DNA of 64,000 bases from Tribonema minus. Its lineage: Eukaryota > Sar > Xanthophyceae > Tribonematales > Tribonemataceae. The DNA is taken from assembly GCA_017506865.1 (NCBI GenBank), contig JAFCMP010000546.1, positions 1 to 64,000 on the forward strand. Reading direction: 5' to 3'. The notes under the pieces are model-generated. The model did not search any database and was not told where the DNA came from. It saw nothing but the letters and a program-made list of their open reading frames with translations. Positions 46,101 through 55,347 of the stretch are shown here, in pieces. Position numbers and translations under genes: made by a program. How positions within the stretch are numbered: position 1 is the first letter of the stretch; each line of letters starts with the position of its first letter.

Positions 46101-49100
46101 TAACCCTAGGGCGCACCTGAGGCCCTCCGCGTCGACTTCGGACAGCTCCGCGACCCGCGCGCGCACCCCCTATACATCTCACCCTGACTCTGATCTCAAC
46201 CCTAGCCCTGCACCAAACCATAACCCCAAACCCTAGCCCGCACCCTAGACCTAACCCCTAATCCAACAGCTAACCCTTACGCAGCCCCGACCCTATCCCT
46301 AGCGCGCACCTGAGGCCCTCCGCGTCGACGTCCGACAGCTCCGCGACCCACGCGCGCGCCCCCTACATCTCACCTTAATCCGTATCCCAACCGTAGCCCT
46401 ACACCGAACCATAACCCCAAAACCTAGCCACACCCGGATGCTGGCCCTAACCTTGGGATTACTAGCCCTAATCCTAACCCTAGGGCGCACCTGAGCCCCT
46501 CCGCGTCGACGTCGGACAGCGCCGCGATCCACGCGCGCGCCCTGTCCTTCAGCGCAATCACGTCCGAGTGCTCGTCCGCGTCGAGAACGCGCCGCAGCAG
46601 GTCGCCGCGCAGCGCCCAGAAATCCGCGTGCGCCGCTGCCATCACCGCCTCGTCGCCGCCGCCGCCGTCGCTGCCGCCGCCGCCGCCGCCGCCGCCGCTG
46701 CTGCGGCGGCGGCGCCGCGGGCTGCCGTCGGCGGCGGCGGCGGCGGTCCAGCGGTGGGAGAGGGTACTGAGCGCTGCTGCAATGTTGGCGGCGCGCGCGG
46801 CGAGAGCGGCGAGCGGCGGCGCGGGGCCTGCGATAGGGGGGTGGGGGTGCACATTGGCAGGGTTGTGGCAATGGGCAGGGAAGGCCGGACAACGATGCTG
46901 CTGGCGGCCAATGCTACACTATTGATGCGCGAAACCGTCACCAGTGCTGGCATAACCCTTGCCCTGACCCTCATCGCAGGAGTGGCGGGGTGCGCGGCTG
47001 AGAGCGTTGATACTGATTCGTATGCACAAGGCGGCGGCGGCGGTCCAGCGGCGGGAGAGGGTACTGAGCGCTGCTGCGATGTTGGCGGCGCGCGCGGCGA
47101 GAGCGGTGAGCGGCGGCGCGGGGCCTGCAATAGAGGGATGGGGGCGCATACGGAAGTAGTGGAAGTGTGGCGGGGGGGTGGGGCGTGTGAGGGGGATGTT
47201 CGCGCCGGGGGAGTGTTGCGATGGGAAGGGGTAGGTTCGTCACATGTGACCTAACCCTAAACCGAACCCCTAACCCGAAGGTTCGCTGCCTGAACGTATC
47301 ATGTTATCCGCAAACTGCTTGTCTGGCGACGCGGAGAGCGACCAGGCGGGCATTCGGGTAGGGCTAGGTAATGGTTAAGTTAGGGTTAGAGTTAGTGTTA
47401 GTTCATGCAGGGCCCCCGCTCTACTGGCCGTGGCAGTACCTGTGCCTTGACGTTGCCATCATGTTCAGGAAGAACAAATATGCGTGCAGGCATCGCCTGC
47501 AGGCGGCTACTTGTGGGCATGTATGCTGCTTAGGGTAGGTATGCAGCATAGGGTAGGTATGCGCGCGTACGCCACCCAGAGAAGCGTTCCTGAATGTACA
47601 TGCGCGGTTCGCTGCACGGCGGCGCGCATTGTGCAAACGGCACCGCCTCCACGCTCGCGGGGGGAGCACGCTGGAAGCCGAGTGTATACTTCTTGAAGTA
47701 CACGCGAGCGTGTATGCACATATGCGCAGTCACCACGCGCGCAGGTGCGCCGCCGATATATCCCCCATATACGCAGCACACGTGTGTACATGAATATACC
47801 TCAGTATATTAAAGTATCAGTACAAGGTGCATTGATGCAAGGCATGTGTGCACACACATGCATGCACACGCACTCACCCGCGAGCCCGCGCGCCAAGGCG
47901 TCACCGTCCGCGCTCTGCTCGCCGCCGTGCATCAAACCGCACAGTTTTGTGTGTACTGATGCACATGTGTATATACATGGCAATGTATTCGCAAATGCTC
48001 ACCCGCCAGCACGCGCGCGGAGGCGTCGCCGACCATGCGCAGCGCGCCGCCACGCAGCGCGAATACGCACTCCAAGGCATAACCTATTTCTGTGACATAC
48101 TTCACAAGCTCCGCGAGGCTCATGCTTGAAGCACATCGCGCAGTGTGTTCATACAGGGCATGCATACACACAGAGATGTGCACGCGCTCACCCGCGAGCA
48201 CGCGCGCGGAGGCGTCGCCGACCGCGCGCTGCGCGCCGCCGCGCAGCGCGCCCGCCACGGCGAGCGCCGTGTACGCCGCCAGCGACGGCGCGCCGTCGCG
48301 CGCGTGCGCCGCCACCGCCGCGCACGCCTGCGCCTGGCGAGAGCAGCACAGGCGGCGCACAGAGGAAGGGTGACGGCAGCGCAGTTTGCGGCGTCGTTAC
48401 GGTTAGAGTTAGGGTTAGGGTTAAGGAAAATTGGCTGTGTGGTGCGCTGGTGTTGGGCACTGCACGAGCGTGTGCTGTTGTTCGTCAGGCGTTCTGCGGA
48501 GAGCCTCAGCTCAGCGTGTGCGGCGTACAGTGCTGTCGGCGCCGAGTCTGTATGCGTCGATGACGAGGCGCGCAGCGCAAGCCGCGTGCGACGACGCCCA
48601 TGTGACCCACCTGAGCGTGTCGACGGTATGTCAAGGACCTACAGCCAATCCACTGTACCGTCATCTCGCACGAGGAACAAGACGTGAGCAATTCCCTCAT
48701 AACTCCAGAAAAGCTGCGTGAGACGCCCCGTCAGCGCGGTGGGCTGCGCCCCCGCCGTTGCGGCCGAGAGCAGCAGCGCCTCACGCGCCTGTGGCAGCAC
48801 CTCTCTCGAGTCACACAACAAGGCGACGTAGCTGCCGCCGCCGCGCCGCCAGAGCAACACCGAAATGCTTGTGTATTTTGGTGCAAGAAGCACACATGCA
48901 CTGCACGCAGTGGCAGCGCGAAACGTACCCGCACTGCGCGCTGCACGGCGGCCTCCGGCACGCCGCCGCCGCCACCGCTGCCGCCGCCGCCGCCGCCGTC
49001 TGCTGCCGCAAACAGCGCCACGTACGCCTCGGCGTCCGCGCGCGTGCGGAACGCGCCCGCCGTCAGCGCCGCGTATGGCCACGGCGCTGACGACCACGGC

Positions 49101-52100
49101 TCAGAGCTGCCGCCGCCGCCGCCGCCGCCGCCGTCGCGCGGCGTGCGCGTGTGCAGCGTGTAGGTGCGCGTGACGCGGGCCAGCTGCGGCGCGGCGCGCG
49201 CGCGGACGTGGAGGAAGCGCAGCGCCGGGCGCGCGCGCGCGGCGGCGACGACGGCAGCGACGGCGTGCACGAACGCCTCGGGGTCGTCCTCCAGGCTGCG
49301 CAGCGCGCGTGCGCAGCAGCAGCAGCAGCGAGGGGGGACGGGGCGCGTGTATTGATGTTGAAGCGCGGTGGTGCAGGTGGTGGCTGCTGATGCAATGTGG
49401 TCTGCGGTGATGCGCAGCAGGAAGAGTGCATGGCGGGGCGCGGCAGCGGCGGCGGCAGCGGCAGCAGCGGTGGCAGCAGCGCCGGCAGCGGCGGCCGCGG
49501 TGGCAGCAGCGGCAGCACCGCACTCCGGGCACGCCTGCGCATCTCCCTGTAGGCTGCAGCAGAGAGGAGCATAGGTCGACGTATTGTCCTTCACGAGCCT
49601 CAGCGTGATATCGAGTACCGCTCAATGCAGCTTCTTCATCACCGGCGGCAGCGGCCGGGGCAAGCGCCCTGCGCCAGTCTTCCGCAGTGTGTATATTCGA
49701 ACTTGTGCGCATGCCGCTTGGACAACACCCCAAGCGCCTGCAAGACCCATGCACCTGCCACCCTTCCACTCGCAAGCGTCCGCCACCGCCGCTGGCGCCT
49801 CCGCGGCCGCGGCGACGCGCGAGTGCCTGCAAGACGTATATAGTACTCACCTGTCTACGCCCCACTCACACGCGTCCGCCGCCTCCGCAGCCGCCGCCGC
49901 CGCCGCCGCCGGCAGCGCGGGCAGCGTCACGCGCACGTCGAGCATGTCCGCGCAGCGCGCCGCCGCCGTGGCGTCGGCTATGACGACGCGAGCGAGCGCC
50001 TGCGCGGCGCGCTCCAGGCTCGGTCCGCGCACTTCAACTTCAACAGAGAGCGCGAGCGGTCCGCCGCCGTCGAGCAGGAGGCCGCCACGCCACACCTGTG
50101 CGCGGGGCGGTCGATAGGGTGTCATGTCCTGTGAGAAGTGAAAAGTGAAGTTGGGGACTCGTGAGTTGAAGTAGCGCTGTTCCGCTACGACGACGCGCGC
50201 TGGTGCCTGCGCGGCGCGCTCGAGGCTCGGTCCGCGCACTTCAACGTCAACGGAGAGCGCGAGCGGGCCGCCGCCGTCGAGCAGGAGGCCGCCGCGCCAC
50301 ACCTGTGTGTGCGGGTGGGGGGGGGGGTTAGGGGGTCGCATCAGCGGGAATGATCTTGGTAGTGTCAGCTGAAGTTGGGGTATTGTGAGGGGGGTGATGT
50401 AGCGGAGCGGTGCGTGTGCGCATCCCGCATTGTGCTGCAACTTCAATAAAGACGGCCAGCGGGCTGCCACCGCCGCCGCCGTCGTGCAGAGTGCAAGTCA
50501 GGAGTCTTAGAGGTTGAGACGACGGAACGCTGCCTCGCACGTGTGCTTTAAGTTCAACTTGCGCGAGGTCACTTAAGTGAAAAGCGCCAAACAGACCGCC
50601 ACCGCCGCCACGCAGACCAAATGCTAGTGCCTGCGGCGCGCCGTCGCTTTCAGCAGGTAGATACGTCCTCTCGCGAGCACGAGGCGCAAGTGTCGCATGC
50701 TGCGCACTGTGCCCGCAGAGCACGGCGGTAGCTTTGACACGGCAGTCCGTGACACTTTCGATTTCAGGTATACAAACAACTAACTTGAGGCATATCACTG
50801 ATAGCTTTCTGCCAACGTGCCAGTAGCTACCTGCGGCCCGCACAGCGCGACGGTGGCCCCGACGCGGCAGTCCGGGTACTCCAATTGCAGTACAAGCTGC
50901 AGCACTCACCTACATGCCGCCCACTGCAAGTACGAAATAAGTTACAGCCAACGGGACGCCTGTGCCTCACCTGCGCCCCGCACAGCGCGGCGGTGGCCCC
51001 GACACGGCAGTCCGGTGCATCTCCTTGAGTAATGGTGCACATACCTACCTACTATGCGCCGATCTACTTGAAGTACACAAGGAAGTACCCACCTGCCGCA
51101 AGAGTAAGACATACTCAACGCCTGCACTGTACCTGCGGCCCGCACAGCGCGACGGTGGCCCCGATGCGGCAGTCCGGCGCCTGCCAGAGCGACGTCGTGC
51201 GCGTCGCGGGCAGCTGCACCTCCACCTGCGCGTGCAGCTCGCGCAGCGCGTCGAAGGCCTTCGCGTTGACGTGCCGCATGACGTGCGGCAGGCCCCACGC
51301 GCCGCTGTAGCCACGGGGGCAGACAATGCCTGAAGGAAGGGAGCGCGGGGGGGTGGGGGGGGGTGGGGGGGGGGAGTCATGACTCACGGCGGTGGCGATA
51401 CCAAATAACTTCCCAACACGTGGATCAGAATTAGCTCGCTGCCTGTAGGCGAACGGCTAGAATGAAGGTGCACTCAATGATGTGCGGCAGGTCCCACGCG
51501 CCGCTGTAGCCGCGGGGGCAGGCGATGCCTGGAGGTGATGTGGGGGGGGGGGGGGAGTGGGCTCGGGTCCTGGGAAGTGGCGATGCCTAACAAAATCCCC
51601 AACACATCGATCAGAATTAGGTCACTGTATGTAGGCGTGCAGCTCGTGCAGCGCGTCGAAGGCCTTGGCGGTGACGTGCCGCATGACGTGCGGCAGGCCC
51701 CGCGCGCCGCTATAGCCGCGGGGGCAGACGATGCCTGGAGGGAAGGGGGGGGGTCATGGGGCGGTGGTGATACCAATCAAAATCTCAACAAATGGATCAA
51801 CATTAGGTCGCTCCGTACAGGCTTACGGCTAGAATGAAGGGTCGAACTCAATGATCAATGATGTGCGGCAGGCCCCACGCGCCGCTGTAGCTGCGCGGGC
51901 AGCGGCACACAAATTCCCCAGCATGTGGATCATAATCAGGTCTCTGCCTATAGGCGTACTGCTAGGATGAAGGGTCGCATTCGATTGGGGGGGGGGCAGG
52001 CACGGGCGGTGGCGACACCAAACAACTTCCCAACACATGGATCATAATCAAGTCGCTCCCTGTAGGCGTACGGCTAGGATGAAGCATTTTGAATTCGATT

Positions 52101-55046
52101 GTGGGTGTGGGTGTGGGTGTGTGGGGGGGGGGGGACCTAGCCTAGGTCCTGGGCAGTGCCAACCCTTACATACACTCGCGGAGTGTGCTGAGGCGTAACT
52201 GTTGCTGGAAACAGAGCCGCTGTAGCCACGTGGGCAGACGATGCCTGTCGAGAGGGGCAGTTAGGAGGCGCGAGCTCGAGCCTTGGGCGGTGGGTGTAGG
52301 GGGAGGGAGCCTGGGGTTTGGGGGGGTGTAGGTGGGTGGCTGAGGGTGAGAGGTAGGGTTCCTGACCCTGATCCCAACCCTAATTCTGACTCTACCTCCT
52401 GAAAAGGTTTGGTCATGAGGAGACGCGATGGTGCACCTTGGCAAGCGATGCTCTATCATGTGCACTCGGCGTTGATGCACCGTGGGAGTCGAGGGGGCTC
52501 AACCGCTGCAGTCTCTCTCCGCTTGGTGGTAAAATTAGTTAGGGTTTAGGGTTTGTTCAAGGGCGTGGAGTGCAAGTGTGAATGTAGTGGCTGAAAGGCG
52601 GAGGACAACCAAGCATTAGACTCCATCAAAGGTCATGACTGTGGCCTCATGACAAGTATAGCAACTTTTGACAACGCCAAATTGATTATCCACTAGGCCA
52701 GGAGCATGCACCGCGAGCACGTACTTCGCTAGAACCGAGCCCCGGCATGGCTCAAGAACGAACGCACCATCCCAGTAAGTATCACGCATAGCCTGTGCAC
52801 CAACGGCTCGAGGACTGGACGGCGTCGGTTTCATGCGTAACCGCCGCCAGCCGCGCGGCGTCCGCCAAGACGTCAAGAAATCACACAACATGCGCCTGCT
52901 GTGCGGTAAATGACACCATAACCATGCTTCACGTGCACTGACCCATGGCACGCTCGCCGTTGCAATCGCCACCCATGCTCATTAGGTGCACCGACCGCTC
53001 GAGGACTGGGAAGCGTCTGTTTCGGGCACAACCGCCGCCAGGCGTGCGGCGTACGCCAATATGTCAACAAACCACAAAGCATAGCGCCTGCAGTGCAGTA
53101 ACAGACGCCGTAGCCGTGTTTCACGTGCGCTGACTCATGGCACGCTCGCAGTCACAATCACCACCCATGCTCAACAGCTGCACCCACTGCTCGAGGACTG
53201 CGAGGTGTCGGTTTCGTGTGTAACCCCCGCCAGGCGCGCGGCGTCCGCCAAGACATCAAGAAACCACAAAGCATAACGCCTGCAGGGCAGTAACAGACGC
53301 CATAGCCATGCTTCACGTGCACTGACTCATGGCACGCTCGCAGTAACAATCACCACCCACGCTCAGTAGGTGCACCCACCGCTTGAGGACTGCGAGGCGT
53401 CGGTTTCATGCGTAACCGCCGCGAGGCGCGCGGCGTCCGCCTTGAGCGAGCGGAAGAGGCGCGGCTGCAGCTCCATGACGCGCACGCGGCGCACGAGGTC
53501 AGGATACGGGTCGTGCGGCAGCTCGTCGCCCTGCAGCAGCACTATGAAGTAGTCCTCCACAACGTCTTGCATGCCTGCGGGGGATATGCGGGGCGGGGGG
53601 AGTCAGACACAAGTTCAGAGTCCAGGCGGTATCGCCCTGCAATGCGGCGCGCGTCAGGCATGTACACATGTGCGCAGGGCCCAATGGAGTGTGTATCGCG
53701 AAGATAAGAAGAGGGCTCCTGCAGCAGCGCTATGAAGTGGTCTTCCTCTACGTTCTGCATGCCTGTGCAGTGCAAGCAGCACGCGGGGGCAAAAAATTAA
53801 AGAAGGTCGGTGCAGAGGCCCAGAGGATATGTAAGTACTGTTCTAGAACATCATGTATGCCTGCGGAATATGGTGCGAGGGAGCGAGTATGGCGGGGGGG
53901 TATCGTGCGGCAGCTCGTCGCCCTGCATCAGCGCTATGAAGCGGTCTTCCACAACGTCCTGCAGGCCTGCGGCGATGCGGCGGCACAATTCAGGGTTGGA
54001 AACTGGGCCTGAGGGCTATGTATTGTGGGGGATTGCGGGTACTAAAATTGGGTACGCGCAGTGACTCAACGTCCTGCAGCAGCGCTATGATGTAGTCTTC
54101 CACAACGTCCTGCATGCCTGTGCAATGCGGCACGCGGTTCGGGTTAGCAAGTCACTACCCTGCGCACCGCGGTGCAAGGCCTCAAGATGCCAGAAATTGG
54201 CGACAGGCCCCGGGCAACACGCACACGAAGGCCGAGGGGGCGCGTCTGGTGTGTATGTTGGGGGTCAGCGTGCGGCAGCTCATCGCCCGGCAGCAGCGCT
54301 GTGGAGCAGTCTTCCACGACGTCTTGCATGCCTGTGCAGCGCGTGCGCGTGACCGCACGCGCGTTCTCAGTGTGCAGAAGCGCAATGCGCATGCACGCGC
54401 AGGATCAGACAGGCTGGTGTTCGTGGCGCATGTGAACGGGCACCGAGGCAGATTTGCACAGCATCATGCATCCCCTGTCACTCTGAGCAGGAGGTTCGGT
54501 GTCAGACTCAGATGCATCTCGGCACACTCGCGTGGGAGGTACGGTCTGCGCAAGTGAGGGAGCTGCCGTGGCCTAGTCGACTGTACGCAGACAAGATGGG
54601 CCTGCGTCTGAGCCTGAGCTTGTGTGCCATCAGCAGCGCAGAGCATGCTGCCATGTATGCTCTGACCGCCCAACGTTGCCGGCATGCGAGCTGTGAGAAA
54701 TGCACTGCCAGCGCATGGCGTGTCTCGTTTGGACTCGGGGAGAGTCACGGCAGCATGGCAAACCGCAACTGCATATGAGACGTTCTCTATGCTATCTGAC
54801 GAGAGCCGACTCCACCACGGTATCATGGCCATGGCAAATACCAACTGCAGATACGGTGTGCTTTAAGCAGTCTGTGAGCCCCCCTTTCATCAATCCCTGT
54901 TCACTTGAAGGTTTTTGATTGTCTACAGCAACGTACGCAGATCATCAGTGTCCTTGACGGTCTGAACACTCGCCTGAGACATCGATGTAATCCAGCACGG
55001 GCGCCAGCACCACTTCTTCCTCCTTTTGCTCCTCATCTTCGTCCAT
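34193..55046 (-). CDS. very large unrecognised protein gene, reconstructed as 17 exons, about 1,330 aa
   Basis: Exons: 55046-54974, 53574-53380, 51329-51133, 50095-49851, 49553-49524, 49295-48929, 48788-48654, 48333-48192, 46827-46491, 45236-45053, 43683-43510, 42138-41860, 40117-39923, 38733-38443, 37352-37167, 35948-35643 and 34837-34193. Phases close throughout; exons 5-7 and their donors are least sure. It starts MDEDEEQKEEEVVLAPVLDY. Readable parts are GMQDVVEDYFIVLLQGDELP, VRRVRVMELQPRLFRSLKAD, CPRGYSGAWGLPHVMRHVNA, VWRGGLLLDGG with a beta-rich LALSVEVEVRGPS, LTQLFWSYEGIAHVLFLVRD, LKDRARAWIAALSDVDAEGL, LNAVALSVAHDCAAVC, YATDRRLDECIVVSQTEAL, VLFHVHGHA, ALELFLDWSVRLAQSVDQ, a beta-rich LAVHVLLRWEASG region and a helical Ala-rich C-terminus. 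No signal peptide or clear membrane span. I do not recognise the family; a large scaffold or trafficking protein is possible but unproven. Introns are packed with copies of its exon edges. Confidence 0.7.
36597..37220 (-). repeat. giant gene: donor-edge array after exon 15
   Basis: The exon 15 end (37167-37220, GCCTCGCCCTCCGTGCCATC on the + strand) is copied at about 36600-36652, 36778-36825 and 36975-37025. The nearest copy (CTCACCGTGGCCTCGCCCTC) keeps its donor; the two farther ones have decayed. Flanking blocks around GCACATCAAGGCGCG and TGGAACAC(C/G)G are repeated too, giving ~190-bp units. Confidence 0.88.
38022..38580 (-). repeat. giant gene: donor-edge array after exon 14
   Basis: The true exon 14 end (38443-38580, encoding the FVEALAVFVVACDTRRQ segment) is copied at about 38197-38340 (~140 bp, including the Ala run) and 38022-38096. 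Each copy has ACCTGC(C/T)GCCGCGTG at its donor end. A third very partial remnant may exist. Confidence 0.93.
39183..39243. repeat. interstitial telomere-like tract
   Basis: CCCTAA-type hexamers, partly degenerate (CCTAATCCTAACCCTAACCC), within the intron between exons 13 and 14 of the giant gene. Confidence 0.9.
39637..40060 (-). repeat. giant gene: long donor-edge copy after exon 13
   Basis: About 133 bp of exon 13 plus its donor (true 39923-40060) is copied at about 39640-39770: CACCTACCGGCGGCGGC, the Ala/Gly run, the SNAP block and GTCCAGCGCGGGAACGGCGT. The adjoining intron (CGTTTACTTGCTGCTGTT and GGTTGCTGCTGTTCC) is also related. Confidence 0.93.
40085..40345 (-). repeat. giant gene: acceptor-edge copy before exon 13
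   Basis: The exon 13 start (GAGCCGGCGGTCCGTTGCGT, 40097-40116) recurs as GAGCCGGCGGTCCGTCGCGT at about 40299-40318, with a matching acceptor. A further decayed remnant at about 40445-40470 continues beyond a telomere-like tract near 40555, as if the tract had inserted into the copy. Confidence 0.88.
40468..40545. repeat. interstitial telomeric CCCTAA tract
   Basis: About nine consecutive CCCTAA hexamers flanked by degenerate ones, inside the giant gene's intron 12. It appears to split a decayed exon 13 acceptor-edge copy. Confidence 0.95.
41175..41940 (-). repeat. giant gene: donor-edge array after exon 12
   Basis: The exon 12 end (41860-41935, encoding EVNRVLREDTVPECIACEAALLQ) is copied at about 41714-41795, 41657-41690 and 41557-41632, each with GCGCACCTGCAGCAG. 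A diverged one lies at 41175-41215. Copies are separated by short GACTCATGACTCGCGACTC-like simple repeats. Confidence 0.93.
42340..42416. repeat. head-to-head interstitial telomeric repeat
   Basis: A run of TTAGGG hexamers (about 42350-42392) meets a run of CCCTAA hexamers (42393-42416) through GGTTAGGCTAACC, an inverted junction that could fold back. It lies in intron 11 of the giant gene. Confidence 0.95.
42540..43018. repeat. cluster of interstitial telomere-like tracts
   Basis: CCCTAA-like runs lie at about 42540-42595 and 42660-42690, mixed orientation at 42868-42935, and a clean (TTAGGG)6 at about 42983-43018. All lie in intron 11 of the giant gene. Confidence 0.92.
43222..43570 (-). 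repeat. giant gene: donor-edge array after exon 11
   Basis: The exon 11 end (43510-43570; QHGEQQRARQK) is copied at about 43365-43420 and 43222-43285, each with CTTCACCTT(T/G)TGCCG and CTGCTGCCCCGCC. Adjacent GTGCGTCACACCCCTGA units repeat with the same ~140-bp period. Confidence 0.93.
43640..44130 (-). repeat. giant gene: acceptor-edge array before exon 11
   Basis: The exon 11 start with acceptor (43640-43700) recurs at about 43820-43905 and 44025-44100. Shared blocks are GGCGGCGGC, GTTGCTG(C/A)GCGTTGCCTG and CTCTG(A/G)CGAGCAA. The neighbouring GCTTGCGATGATGCA also repeats. Confidence 0.88.
44370..45095 (-). repeat. giant gene: donor-edge array after exon 10
   Basis: The true end (45046-45095) with CACCTCAGCAGCGCTCCGC is echoed at about 44515-44560, 44636-44680, 44752-44795 and 44882-44925, plus a short remnant at 44367-44392. 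Donors (GCTGAG|GTGAGC or GTGGGC) survive in three of the four clear copies; the one at 44882 reads CAACTCAG and has lost it. Units include GCCACGGCAGAGG and ACACCTGCCT(A/G)(C/G)CTA blocks. Confidence 0.93.
45345..45418 (-). repeat. giant gene: acceptor-edge copy before exon 10
   Basis: CGGTGGAAGACCGGCAGCCT with the following GCGG is present at the true exon 10 start (45220-45243) and again at about 45388-45410, with the preceding Ala codons (GCCGCCGCCGCCGCG) copied too. Confidence 0.9.
45500..46545 (-). repeat. giant gene: five donor-edge copies after exon 9 embedded in telomere-like repeats
   Basis: The true exon 9 end (46491-46545, encoding IAALSDVDAEGL) is copied at about 46303-46360, 46110-46165, 45912-45970, 45747-45785 and 45570-45625. 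Every copy keeps GCGCACCTGAGGCCCT or CACCTCAGGCCC, hence the CTCAG|GTGCGC donor. Each unit is led by degenerate CCCTAA hexamers such as AACCCTAACCCTAGGGCG. Confidence 0.96.
47030..47140 (-). repeat. giant gene: acceptor-edge copy before exon 9
   Basis: About 100 bp matching 46732-46840, including GGTACTGAGCGCTGCTG(C/A) and GGCGGCGCGGGGCCTGC with the acceptor. It lies one ~300-bp unit upstream of the true edge. Confidence 0.93.
47873..48260 (-). repeat. giant gene: donor-edge array after exon 8
   Basis: The exon 8 end (48192-48260) is copied at about 47998-48072 and 47873-47935, each with CTCACCCGC(G/C)AGC(A/C)CGCGCG followed by GGCGTC. Donor CGGGTGAG is intact in both. GTGCACACACATGCATG-like sequence repeats between them. 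Confidence 0.92.
50020..50640 (-). repeat. giant gene: acceptor-edge array before exon 4
   Basis: The first ~110 bp of exon 4 (true 49985-50095) are copied at about 50195-50312, including TCGGTCCGCGCACTTCAAC, GAGCAGGAGGCCGCCGC and the CACACCTGTG acceptor. More decayed fragments follow at about 50449-50490 and 50588-50640. Confidence 0.92.
50699..51180 (-). repeat. giant gene: donor-edge array after exon 3
   Basis: The exon 3 end (51133-51180; APDCRIGATVALCGPQ) is copied at about 50968-51015, 50826-50875 and, decayed, 50699-50750. The first two keep ACCTGCG(G/C)CCCGCACAGCG and their donor. Confidence 0.94.
51260..52245 (-). repeat. giant gene: acceptor-edge array before exon 3
   Basis: The exon 3 start (51255-51335; GIVCPRGYSGAWGLPHVM) is copied at about 51478-51538, 51630-51742, 51858-51905 and 52213-52245. 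Each holds GCGCCGCTGTAGC or a variant and most end in the GATGCCTG acceptor. Intron text (AACACATCGATCAGAATTAG and CTGTAGGCG) repeats with ~190-bp period. Confidence 0.94.
52795..53450 (-). repeat. giant gene: donor-edge array after exon 2
   Basis: The exon 2 end (53380-53450; AARLAAVTHETDASQSS) is copied at about 53180-53255, 52985-53065 and 52797-52875, each with GCTCGAGGACTG and CCGCCAGGCG(C/T)GCGG. The 195-bp unit also holds TTCACGTGCACTGACTCATG. Confidence 0.95.
53508..54345 (-). repeat. giant gene: acceptor-edge array before exon 2
   Basis: The exon 2 start (53508-53580; GMQDVVEDYFIVLLQGDEL) is copied at about 53720-53765, 53905-53970, 54066-54122 and 54265-54340. Copies keep CAGCAGCGCTATGA, CTTCCAC(A/G)ACGTC and the GCATGCCTG(T/C)G acceptor. 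Confidence 0.95.
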
Positions 55047-55347
55047 GTCAGCACTTCGTATCAGTGGAATCTACATCCGGCCTCAAATGTTTCTGGTGGC
55101 ATACACTCCATGTATTTGATCCACTCCGTGCTGCAGCAGTGTAGTCGTGCATTCATGCATCTTCATTCAATACAGGCAGATCAGCAGAGTTGCACCTTGA
55201 CCTTTATCCAAGCTCTTTTTTCAACTTCAACCGGTTCTAGGACCCTGCGGTTCCGGTCAGGTCAAGTCCGGGGTCTCCGGCGATGTGCCTCAGTTGTAGT
55301 CCACGGCACCGTCGAAGTCAGCACCCCCGCGGAGTACGGCCCCGACC
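55047..55347. promoter_or_regulatory. divergent promoter region
   Basis: Only 301 bp separate the minus-strand ATG of the giant gene (55046) from the plus-strand ATG of the secreted-protein gene (55348). Both 5' UTRs and promoters must fit here. No TATA box was identified with confidence. A CTTTTTTCAACTTCAACCGG block lies near 55217. Confidence 0.6.

Noticed and set aside
45500-46545. Exon 9 donor units as introner elements
   Set aside because: Introners share a sequence across genes; here each array is specific to its own exon.
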